DNA of 17,225 nucleotides from Bacteroidia bacterium. GTDB taxonomy: Bacteria > Bacteroidota > Bacteroidia > Bacteroidales > Azobacteroidaceae. This document shows positions 5,142 through 12,310 of the stretch, piece after piece; position 1 is the stretch's first letter, and each line of letters begins with the position of its first letter. The stretch lies in NCBI GenBank assembly GCA_025996865.1, contig BNTV01000103.1, positions 1 through 17,225 of the forward strand. The letters are read 5' to 3'. Position numbers and translations under genes: made by a program. The notes beneath the pieces were generated by a model. It did not search any database. It was not told the origin of the DNA and saw only the letters and a list, made by a program, of their open reading frames with translations.

Positions 5142-8100
5142 TTATTTTCTAAAAGTTGATATTCTAATACCTTTTTTCTCGCTTTTAAAATCACTGATAT
5201 ATTTTTTATCCTTTAATATTTTTGCAAAATTGGCATTTATGGCATTTTGTGAAAGATTAGGTCTTTTCCCATTCTCGGCAATCTTTGAGTATGGTTCGGA
5301 AAAAGATTGCAAAATTACCGTAATATCTTTGTTGTCAAAAATCGAATTTATATTGTTGAATAATGCGATTTTATCATCTGTTTTTAATCGGCTTTTGGTC
5401 AATATTGCTTTTTTTATTTCTTTGCTGATATTGAATATGTTTTGCTTTAATAGAATATCACCTATTAAATCTAAAATATTATTATCCGATATTATGTCTG
5501 TATCACCATAATAATTGAGTATTTCTTCTTTTATTTTATAAGATAATACAGACGATTTTAACAACGCGCAAATATCGTTTTCGGCAAACGCCAAACTGTT
5601 AATTATTTCTGATAATTTCCAATGTCGTTTTTCTATAAGAAAGACATGTAAATTTTCAAAGTTTTCTGTCAGTTTAGAGTAATTTTTTTCCGTTAATTCC
5701 AATTTGTTTTTATCAATCAATATTTTCACTTTTTCTTTCGATAAATTTTCAAAACTCAACGACAAGTAAATATAGGGAACTGAATTTAGGATTAAAGCAT
5801 AAGAATCGTTGTTAATTTCGTCGTTTAGCAAAAATGCTTCTAAAAATTTATCAACCGTTTCTTTGTCCGGTTTTTCTTTTTCAATTTGAGTTTTCGATAA
5901 TAATTCAGCATTTTCTTTGTTATTCAAAAATTCAACAGCAAATTCAGACATTTCGTTTTCTGCATTTACAAAATTCTCAATAAGATTTGCCCAAATTGGT
6001 TTAACTTTTGAATTTTGCAGTAAAAGATTTTCTATCTCAATAGTCTCAATATCTTTTAAATCAGATATTTTAGTTCCTATCTTTTGAATAATTGATATCT
6101 TTTGTTCTTTAGACAAAGTTTCATTATTCAAAAGAATTAACAAACAATCTTCACTTTCTTGGGTATTTGATTCTAATTTCAAATAAACATTATTTATGTA
6201 TTCTGATATATTATCTTCAATATAACTCGCTAATTCAATACAATTTGAATTTTGTATAGCATAATAATTTCGAGTATCAAAATCAACTTGATTAAAGTTG
6301 CCTTTTGTTTGTAGCATAACTTGCAATAAATCAACTTTAATTATGTAATGATTATTTTGGTAAATATAATCAAACATATCTTCGGACATATTCTCCTTTC
6401 TTATGTTATTCTTGAATTTAACCTTTAATGTTTCTATAATGCCTTTAATTTTTGTTTCGGATAAATTCAAATTGAAAATGCTATAATTATCTGTATTACC
6501 TGCAATCAATTCAGGTAAAAAGGATTTCCCCGAACAAATACTTTTAATGTCTGCAATATCTGCATTTTCAATAAACAGTTTGAAATATTGAATACATTTT
6601 TTGTCCTGCGTAAACCAACCACTTCTGTAGCCAAAGCCCAAAATATCAAATCCATTGTGGTATGAATCTTTTATAAACAAATCAATTTTGATTCCATTAT
6701 CAATAAAACCATCAATAAATTTTTCCGATTTTTCTGTTCTATCATTTAGAATACTTAAAAATGATTTCCTGTATTGTTCATAGTTGTCATTTGTCAAAAG
6801 ATAGTCAATCAATTTATAATTAAGAATATATTCCTTGCTGAAATCGTCAATGTGTATTTTCTTTATCAAGTTCTCAATGTGGTCAAGATTGTGGTTAAAA
6901 TCTGTGTTAGTTTGAGATTTTACATTTAACAAAAATGCAAAGTCGTTTCTGGATAAACTCCCTTCGTGGAATAATGAAATATAATCTAAATAATCTTCTG
7001 CAATATAGCCATTGCGCAATAATGTATTGATAAGTTTTTGTTTATTGTCTTTGCTTTCGACAATTATATTTTTATCATATAATAGTTTACTTATTTTTAA
7101 TCGGTTTAACTTATTTTTCTTTTGTTCCAATATGGTTATCTTCTGTTTAAATTCTTGTACCTTATTTTTATTCCAATCCTCAATTTGCTGTTCTCGTTCT
7201 TTGTATGTATATCCTGCATCAACTTGTTTTTCAATATCCGTAAATTTTAATGATACTTGTGTGCCATTCTGTAGGTAGTAATTGTTATTATATCCATTTC
7301 GAGCACAATAATAATTGTAGAAAACTTTATTTTCTACAAAATAAGAGAAAATATCATCATCAAGAACATTGTCTATGTTATAAGTTTGATTGTTTATCTG
7401 AAATGTACTTATATTACTTAATTGTTTAACATATTGCAAGATATAAAGTGAACGCAATTCTTTTATATCTTTTATTTTCAGTGCTTCTAATTTCTTTATT
7501 TCCTCTTTATGTTCGGCAATTTCTTTTTCAATAATTTCTGATTGCTGTTTAATGTACTCGCGTTTTTTGCTTATTGTTTCATATAAATTGCCCTCGTAAT
7601 TGCTGAGTTTTACAAAATCGCAGGGGCATATATTTTTATAAACAACCATTGCAAGTAATTTGTCAGGACTTAACTTATCGCTCAAAATCTGCTTATAAAT
7701 TTGAAATTCATTAACGATATTGAACAACACGCGCATTTCGTCTATAAACAACGAAATATCATCTATCAATGTATCAGACACATTTCTGTCAATTGCCTCA
7801 ATTTTTCGCAATAGTATTTCATTTGAATTTGAGGCATTTATAATAGGAATTACAGGAATAATAAAATCAAAGAATTTGGTACGGTCTTTATCTGTAAACA
7901 TTTCATCACGCACAGCATAAATAAATACGACATCTTTATTTATTTTTTTTGAGTTGTTTATTAGCAGATTGACTTCGCGTAGTTTGGTAAAGATTTCGGT
8001 TTCTTGAAAGCGGTCTAAATCTTCAATAATCACAACATTATACGGAGTTACTTCAAAAAAGTATAAAATCTCTTCCAAATTATGATTAAGAACAGATTTA

Positions 8101-8819
8101 TTTATTTCAGGGTTGATTTCAATTTCAGCATTTTTGATATTTAATTTGCTGATTTTTAAATTATGTAGTATTCTAATGGACTTGAGAACAAGAAAGAAAA
8201 ATCCTGCTACACTGAAACATAGTGAAATGTAATGAATTAGCGTTTTGATATTTTCTGATATTGTTATTTGAGGTAAAATAGCAGTTAATATTTGTGGGTT
8301 AAAAACAAGCACAAGCGAAATAATAAAAATAACACTGCATAAGGCGTATGTGAGTAATCTCTGTAATGAAAAGTTTGTAATCTTTTTAAGTCGCGAATCT
8401 GGTAGCTTTTGGTCTTTTTCTCGGTAAAATAGTTGCTGTAAAATACTTAATTCAATTAGCCGTTGCAATTCTTCGCCTTTGGTTTTGTCATCATTTTCTT
8501 TTTCTTCCTTGAATGTTGCCAACGAGATATTTAAGAAGTGCAAATTTTTATCCGTATTAACTTTTTGAAATGATTGAAGAATACTACTTTTCCCTGAGCC
8601 ATAAGGTCCGGTTAATGCTATATTTTTGATATTTTTTTCATTTCGATTTGATAAAGCCCATGTTAAAGCATCAAAGTAATGCCGCCCATTTTCTATATTG
8701 TCAATTGGCGATAATGAGAAGAAATTAGTGACACCCAATTTAGATTGTTCACTTTTACGAAATAGTTTTTTTAACCATTCAGCAATACAATGTCCGATAT
8801 TATGTATAACTATTTTCAT
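5142..8819 (-). CDS. YobI-family membrane-anchored P-loop NTPase
   Basis: A very large protein (1225 residues). Walker A is GPYGSGKSS (71-79). Two hydrophobic segments, about 157-174 and 196-217, form a likely membrane hairpin inserted in the NTPase domain. Walker B is VVIIEDLDRF (262-271), followed by a sensor-like FIYAVRDEMF (299-308). This order, with a membrane hairpin between the Walker motifs, is typical of KAP/YobI-type STAND-related NTPases. A charged coiled-coil-like stretch (about 425-465) follows, and the remaining 750 residues are low-complexity, helical, Asn/Lys/Ile-rich repeats of unknown function, possibly a sensor scaffold. Family biochemistry is unknown; relatives of the KAP group include the phage-exclusion protein PifA. 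The gene starts 12 bp after the nuclease gene and ends 6 bp before the AlbA_2 gene. It is much more AT-rich than the flanking housekeeping genes, suggesting transfer. A defence role is inference. Confidence 0.85.
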   Translation of the reverse strand: MKIVIHNIGHCIAEWLKKLFRKSEQSKLGVTNFFSLSPIDNIENGRHYFDALTWALSNRNEKNIKNIALTGPYGSGKSSILQSFQKVNTDKNLHFLNISLATFKEEKENDDKTKGEELQRLIELSILQQLFYREKDQKLPDSRLKKITNFSLQRLLTYALCSVIFIISLVLVFNPQILTAILPQITISENIKTLIHYISLCFSVAGFFFLVLKSIRILHNLKISKLNIKNAEIEINPEINKSVLNHNLEEILYFFEVTPYNVVIIEDLDRFQETEIFTKLREVNLLINNSKKINKDVVFIYAVRDEMFTDKDRTKFFDFIIPVIPIINASNSNEILLRKIEAIDRNVSDTLIDDISLFIDEMRVLFNIVNEFQIYKQILSDKLSPDKLLAMVVYKNICPCDFVKLSNYEGNLYETISKKREYIKQQSEIIEKEIAEHKEEIKKLEALKIKDIKELRSLYILQYVKQLSNISTFQINNQTYNIDNVLDDDIFSYFVENKVFYNYYCARNGYNNNYYLQNGTQVSLKFTDIEKQVDAGYTYKEREQQIEDWNKNKVQEFKQKITILEQKKNKLNRLKISKLLYDKNIIVESKDNKQKLINTLLRNGYIAEDYLDYISLFHEGSLSRNDFAFLLNVKSQTNTDFNHNLDHIENLIKKIHIDDFSKEYILNYKLIDYLLTNDNYEQYRKSFLSILNDRTEKSEKFIDGFIDNGIKIDLFIKDSYHNGFDILGFGYRSGWFTQDKKCIQYFKLFIENADIADIKSICSGKSFLPELIAGNTDNYSIFNLNLSETKIKGIIETLKVKFKNNIRKENMSEDMFDYIYQNNHYIIKVDLLQVMLQTKGNFNQVDFDTRNYYAIQNSNCIELASYIEDNISEYINNVYLKLESNTQESEDCLLILLNNETLSKEQKISIIQKIGTKISDLKDIETIEIENLLLQNSKVKPIWANLIENFVNAENEMSEFAVEFLNNKENAELLSKTQIEKEKPDKETVDKFLEAFLLNDEINNDSYALILNSVPYIYLSLSFENLSKEKVKILIDKNKLELTEKNYSKLTENFENLHVFLIEKRHWKLSEIINSLAFAENDICALLKSSVLSYKIKEEILNYYGDTDIISDNNILDLIGDILLKQNIFNISKEIKKAILTKSRLKTDDKIALFNNINSIFDNKDITVILQSFSEPYSKIAENGKRPNLSQNAINANFAKILKDKKYISDFKSEKKGIRISTFRK

Positions 8820-8831
8820 GCTTCTCTTTCT

Positions 8832-9338
8832 TTAATACCCAATCAAAACAATCCCTCTCAGCGGCAACTGCAATCTACCGTTAATATACAGCGTTTCAAA
8901 GAATTGAAAAATCTTTGAAAAGTCATCGTTTCCACGATAATCGTTGCGAACAGCTAACATCAAATAATCAACGCCGTACATCATACAAGCCTGAAACACA
9001 TCTTTCAAAAACTGATTATTAACATACGCACGACCTGCTTCCACTTCCAATACAATTTTCCCGTCTGCACTTACGGCATCGGCATCGAAGAATTTGTCAA
9101 TGCGATTATTCAGGCTGAACAAAACAGGCACTTTAATTTTGTCGTCTCTCGCCTTGCTTTCCTCAACATTGAAACCAAGTTCTTTTAAATCGTCCGAAAT
9201 GATTTTCAGAACGCCATCGCTGTTTAGATTGTTTTCGGGCGATTTTATGGCATCGTAATTCTTTTGAAAACAGTTGATAACTGCTTCAACTTCTGCATTT
9301 ACGCCGAATGAACGGGGAAATAATTGATATTGTAACAT
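8832..9338 (-). CDS. PD-(D/E)XK-like putative restriction nuclease
   Basis: A 168-residue protein starting MLQYQLFPRSFGVNAEVEAV. The central segment has FFDADAV, a short loop, then KIVLEVEAGRAYVNN: an Asp followed by E-x-E on a beta hairpin, consistent with a PD-(D/E)XK nuclease core in which Glu takes variant positions. This is followed by a helix (QFLKDVFQACMM) and the strand VDYLMLAVRN. It ends LPLRGIVLIGY, a typical closing strand. I recall similar stand-alone proteins but cannot name a characterised member or its site. It begins 4 bp after the methyltransferase stop, so it is the likely cognate endonuclease of a type II system. The start at 9338 is preferred to 9431, because the extra 31 residues overlap the methyltransferase frame and are compositionally odd. 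The protein looks full length. Confidence 0.65.
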   Translation of the reverse strand: MLQYQLFPRSFGVNAEVEAVINCFQKNYDAIKSPENNLNSDGVLKIISDDLKELGFNVEESKARDDKIKVPVLFSLNNRIDKFFDADAVSADGKIVLEVEAGRAYVNNQFLKDVFQACMMYGVDYLMLAVRNDYRGNDDFSKIFQFFETLYINGRLQLPLRGIVLIGY

Positions 9339-9342
9339 AATT

Positions 9343-10080
9343 CTACGCGGCTTTAATTTTATATTTATAAGTTGCCCCAAACTCCATTGCCCAAATTGGA
9401 AAAGTTGGAAGTTCAGCCTTATTTTCAACAAGTAAATCCAAAAACTCCTGCCAGACTTTCAAATGATTTCGAGTAACTTCTTTCAAAGTCATATAATCAT
9501 CATCATCGGAAACGATTATGTTATTGATATTACATTCGGGTCGCTCTGTATGGTCTGGAAATTGGAAATTTTTTAATCCCCTTTTGGATTTCAATCTGCC
9601 TACAATATAAAAACGAGTTCGGTGCTGAGGTATCCCAAAATAATGTGGTGAAATTATATCATCTTTCGTTTCGTATAACTTTTCAAGAGAATCATGTATT
9701 ACCTTGTATGTGTTTCCGTTGTCGTGTGATTTAAGATTGGGTACATTTTCAAGAAAAACGAACTCCGGTTTGTGGTATTCTAAAATCTCCATAATTTTGT
9801 AAAACAGATTGCCTCTTTCCTTTTCGTCATTGAAGCCTTGCTGAAAACCTGCTTGTGAAAATGGTTGACAAGGAAAACCTGCGCACAAGATTTCATGTTT
9901 GGGAATGTCCTTTTCAATATCGACTTCGTTAATGTCGCCAGCACATTCGATGTTGTGATTAATTCTGTAGAGTTCGCGCAGTTCGGGCATGAGTTCGCTT
10001 GCGAAAACACACTCATGTCCCAATTTTTGAAGAGCTAAATGGAAGCCTCCAAGTCCGGCAAATAAATCTATGAACCTCAA
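9343..10080 (-). pseudogene. DNA cytosine-5 methyltransferase, missing its C-terminal part
   Basis: A 245-residue ORF. The catalytic half is excellent: motif I DLFAGLGGFH (5-14), motif IV GFPCQPFSQAG (68-78) with catalytic Cys71, motif VI ENV (111-113), motif VIII QHRTRFYIVG (152-161). After residue 200 it enters what I recognise as the start of the variable region of this subfamily (FPIWAMEFGATY, 227-238), then ends YKIKAA. The target-recognition domain and motifs IX and X, usually another 100-170 residues, are absent. Without the motif X helix and the TRD, SAM binding and sequence-specific methylation would be lost. The stop still lies 4 bp before the nuclease gene; YKIKAA may be the native last residues, implying an internal deletion. 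First gene of the four-gene run, with its own -7 box about 40 bp upstream. Classified as pseudogene by inference; a highly unusual short enzyme is the alternative. Confidence 0.75.
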
Positions 10081-10121
10081 AATCTTCGATATTTTATTGG
10101 TATGATACTTATTTTTAGGGG

Positions 10122-10129
10122 CAAAGGTA
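10122..10129 (-). promoter_or_regulatory. -7 element upstream of the methyltransferase-YobI run
   Basis: On the minus strand this reads TACCTTTG, an exact TAnnTTTG, giving a start near 10115 and a leader of about 35 nt before the methyltransferase ATG at 10080. It sits between the Mob remnant's stop (10151) and the operon. No strong TTTG -33 box is at the right distance. Confidence 0.55.
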
Positions 10130-10150
10130 TTAAATTCCGTTTAATTTTCG

Positions 10151-10369
10151 CTATTTCCTCAAATATTTCCTCTCAAAATCCTCCGTTAATTCCACAATTC
10201 TCCGGTTGATTGTAACCAATTCTATTGTCGCCTTTTCCAACTTATACAGCATCGCAAGTGCCATCTTTTCTGTAAAAGCAGTTTTAAGATGCTTAACTAC
10301 TTGATTGTAATTCACACCGATTGCCCGAAACTGAGAATGGAAAGTTGTCAATCGCATATAGTAATCCAT
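10151..10369 (-). pseudogene. Mobilisation protein (MobA-like), C-terminal remnant
   Basis: A 72-residue ORF, MDYYMRLTTFHSQFRAIGVN then YNQVVKHLKT...ALAMLYKLEKATIELV. The pattern F-x-x-Q-F-x-x-I-G-V-N-x-N-Q-x-V followed by a long C-terminal helix is that of relaxosome accessory proteins of Bacteroidota conjugative or mobilisable elements (MobA/MobC-like). The reading frame stays open a few codons further upstream (GGKRA), where it meets group II intron sequence, so the N-terminal ribbon-helix-helix part is missing. It is most likely a relic left by an integrated mobile element that brought the neighbouring cassette. The relaxase itself is not present in the window. Confidence 0.55.
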
Positions 10370-10370
10370 T

Positions 10371-10554
10371 GCTCGCTTGCCCCCCGCTGGTCAGCCTTGT
10401 ATCAGATTTCTGTACGTCATTACCTCGCTTTTGACTATGGCTTCCTTCAGATTTGCAGTCACCCGCAACACCCTTGCCATTCGCTGTCTCTTCCTTCCAA
10501 CGCGGCGAGTACAGGGACTTACACCCTGTTAGTGTAGAAATATGCCCAACATAC
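10371..10554 (-). mobile_element. Group II intron, 5' (domain I) fragment
   Basis: Read on the minus strand from 10554, the sequence begins GTATG (consensus GUGYG) and carries, in order, hallmark domain I segments of bacterial group II introns: CAGGGTGTAAGTCCCTG, ACTCGCC, GGAAGGAAG, AATGGCAAGGGTGTTG, ATCTGAAGGAAGCC, TGACG-ACAGAAA, and ACAAGGCTGA, followed by a G-rich run. The reverse transcriptase ORF and domains II-VI are absent. The fragment stops about 10371-10385 where the Mob remnant begins. Its 5' end lies exactly where RhuM coding sequence starts on the other strand. A candidate EBS1 (AAAAGC, 10427-10432) can pair at five consecutive positions with the flanking exon ACTTTT (10555-10560), supporting the 5' splice boundary. 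It cannot splice in this form. Confidence 0.75.
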
Positions 10555-10555
10555 A

Positions 10556-10971
10556 AAAGTGGTTATTTCCATTTTGGAAACAACCACAGAACACGGTGCA
10601 ATAGAGGGAAAAAGACAAACGCAGCAAACGCAGTTTTACAACTTGGATGCAATTATTTCCGTCGGTTATCGCGTAAATTCTTCAAAAGCAACACAATTCA
10701 GAATATGGGCAACCCAAACACTGAAAGAATTTATCACAAAAGGATTTGTTCTTGACGATGAACGGTTAAAACAGGGGAAAACAGCTTTTGGTAAAGACTA
10801 TTTTCGTGAATTATTGGAACGTGTTCGTTCCATTCGTGCGAGCGAACGCCGTATCTGGCAACAAATTACCGATATCTTCGCCGAATGTAGCATTGATTAT
10901 GACAAAAATTCGTTTCCGACTTCGACAAGGCAATTAAAAGTCTAAAGCAGAAAGGTGGTCGCGATGAATAA
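10556..10971 (+). pseudogene. RhuM-family protein, middle and C-terminal remnants
   Basis: The frame open to 10945 reads KVVISILETTTEHGAIEG, then FYNLDAIISVGYRVNSSKAT, QFRIWATQTLKEFITKGFVL, DDERLKQGK and ITDIFAECSIDYDKN, the highly conserved core of RhuM (virulence RhuM) proteins. There is no proper N-terminus: upstream is antisense group II intron. After SIDYDKNS the frame goes wrong (FPTSTRQLKV, stop), but another frame at 10915-10971 gives SDFDKAIKSLKQKGGRDE and a stop, which matches the usual RhuM C-terminal tail. So roughly 150 residues between the core and the tail have been deleted. Together with the N-terminal piece at 3530, this is one gene split by the island. The ORF from 10559 could still be translated only from a GTG with no recognisable promoter. 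Confidence 0.8.
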
Positions 10972-10983
10972 TAATGAATTTAA

Positions 10984-11694
10984 TTATATTCTTTCCTCGT
11001 CAGCATAACTATAATATTTCCCTTCGCAAAAAATCAGGTGATCAAGCAAAGAAATTTCAAGCAACTGCAATCCCCTTTTTATGCGAAAAGTCAGTTCATC
11101 ATCCAGATTGCTGGGTTTCGGATTTCCCGAAGGGTGATTATGGCAGAAGATTACACCTGAAGCCAATCGGGTAAGAGCTTCTTTATAAACTAATTTTCCA
11201 TCAACAAGTGTTTGTCCGACGCCTCCCTGGCTGATTTTTACCCGGTCAATAATCCGATTGGCATTGTTCAGGAACAGAACCCAAAATTCTTCATACTGCA
11301 AGTCGCAAAGCACGGGATAAAAATAGTTGTAGATATCCATGCTGCAAAGAATTTGCTTCCGGTTTTCAAAATCTTCCGCTTTCCTTCTTTTTCCCAATTC
11401 GAGGGCTGCAACAATACTGATAGCCTTGGCATTACCAATTCCTTTGAAATTGGATACCAGATGATTGACTGAAAATTTACTCAGTCGGTTGATGTTATTT
11501 TCTGCCGTTTGAAGAATGCGTCGGGAGAGTTCTACAGACGTTTCTTCCGTATTTCCCGATCCGATGATGATGGCTAATAATTCCGCATCACTCAAAGCAT
11601 TTACTCCCTTTGCCAGGAGTTTTTCGCGAGGTTGGTCATCGGGAGACCAGTCTTTCACGCTTAGTTTGGTTACATTATTTTGCTCTCCCCACAT
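10984..11694 (-). CDS. radC: RadC family JAB/JAMM-domain protein
   Basis: About 236 residues. The N-terminal UPF0758 part (WSPDDQPREKLLAKGVNALS then DAELLAIIIGSG) is followed by a helix-hairpin-helix-like segment (LVSNFKGIGNAKAISIVAAL) and the C-terminal MPN/JAB domain with HNHPSGNP and the metal-ligand Asp a few residues later (SNLDDELT). This is the full-length chromosomal type of RadC; its function is still disputed, despite the historic DNA-repair name. The start is uncertain: ATG at 11694 (MWGEQNNVTKL) overlaps the end of efp by 20 bp; an in-frame ATG at 11715 would overlap by 41 bp. Either implies translational coupling with efp. Its 3' end lies 12 bp from the rhuM remnant's stop, so it marks the right edge of the island. 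Confidence 0.92.
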   Translation of the reverse strand: MWGEQNNVTKLSVKDWSPDDQPREKLLAKGVNALSDAELLAIIIGSGNTEETSVELSRRILQTAENNINRLSKFSVNHLVSNFKGIGNAKAISIVAALELGKRRKAEDFENRKQILCSMDIYNYFYPVLCDLQYEEFWVLFLNNANRIIDRVKISQGGVGQTLVDGKLVYKEALTRLASGVIFCHNHPSGNPKPSNLDDELTFRIKRGLQLLEISLLDHLIFCEGKYYSYADEERI

Positions 11695-12238
11695 AAGAAC
11701 CGTCGCGGGTATCAATTTCGATTAATTCGCCTTCGTTGATAAACAGCGGAACTCGCACTGTAGCTCCCGATTCAACGGTGGCGGGCTTCAAAGTATTCGT
11801 GGCGGTATCGCCTCTCAATCCCGGTTCGGTATAAGTAATTTTCATCTGAACTTTGACAGGCATATCGGCATAGAGTACGGTTTCCGTCGAAGCATCGGAA
11901 ACGACTTCCAAAACCATTCCTTCGAGAAGAAAATCCACTCCGTTTATCAGGTTGCGAGCAATGGGATGCTGTTCAAATGATTCCTGATTCATAAAAATGA
12001 AATCTTCGCCTTCTTTGTATAAATATTGATACGGACGACGTTCTACCCGAACATCTTCCAATTTTTCGCCAATATTAAAGCGGCGTTCTATAACGCGACC
12101 GTCAATAACATCTTTAAGGGTCGTGCGCATGAAAGTATTGCCTTTTCCCGGTTTTACGTGCAAAAATTCAATAACAAAGTACAATTTTCCATCCATACGG
12201 ATACAAGTTCCGTTTTTAATATCTTGGGCATTAATCAT
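11675..12238 (-). CDS. efp: Elongation factor P
   Basis: A 187-residue protein of standard EF-P length and three-domain organisation. The loop VKPGKGNTFMRTTLKD places Lys32 at the site that is beta-lysylated or otherwise modified in many bacteria. The C-terminal block carries the signature PLFINEGELIEIDTRDGSYV. EF-P binds ribosomes stalled at polyproline stretches and restores peptide-bond formation. No epmA- or earP-like modification gene is visible nearby. It has its own promoter in the 72-bp gap after the nitronate monooxygenase gene and overlaps radC downstream. Confidence 0.97.
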   Translation of the reverse strand: MINAQDIKNGTCIRMDGKLYFVIEFLHVKPGKGNTFMRTTLKDVIDGRVIERRFNIGEKLEDVRVERRPYQYLYKEGEDFIFMNQESFEQHPIARNLINGVDFLLEGMVLEVVSDASTETVLYADMPVKVQMKITYTEPGLRGDTATNTLKPATVESGATVRVPLFINEGELIEIDTRDGSYVGRAK

Positions 12239-12278
12239 AAGATAATTTTATTTTAATGTTTATTATTATTTTCCGGCG

Positions 12279-12286
12279 CAAAGGTA
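12279..12286 (-). promoter_or_regulatory. efp promoter, -7 element
   Basis: Minus strand TACCTTTG, an exact TAnnTTTG, about 40 bp upstream of the efp ATG and inside the 72-bp intergenic gap. A TTGT at about the right distance upstream could act as a weak -33 box. Confidence 0.6.
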
Positions 12287-12310
12287 GGTAAATTTTGCCT
12301 GAAAAACAAC

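Noticed and set aside
4491..5159. A 222-codon open frame antisense to the AlbA_2 gene
   Set aside because: The opposite strand encodes a clear conserved protein with the right domain order; this frame gives Phe/Cys-rich nonsense.
9339..9431. Longer start for the nuclease, adding 31 residues
   Set aside because: The extension overlaps methyltransferase coding sequence in another frame and would not be conserved; the ATG at 9338 gives tight operon spacing.
10293..10755. Small ORFs in both strands over the intron fragment
   Set aside because: They are accidental frames across structured intron RNA sequence and the rhuM remnant.
10984..11694. RadC as an island-borne (plasmid/ICE-type) anti-restriction RadC
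   Set aside because: It is the full-length chromosomal form with the complete N-terminal part and is translationally coupled to efp, so I treat it as core and as the island's right boundary.
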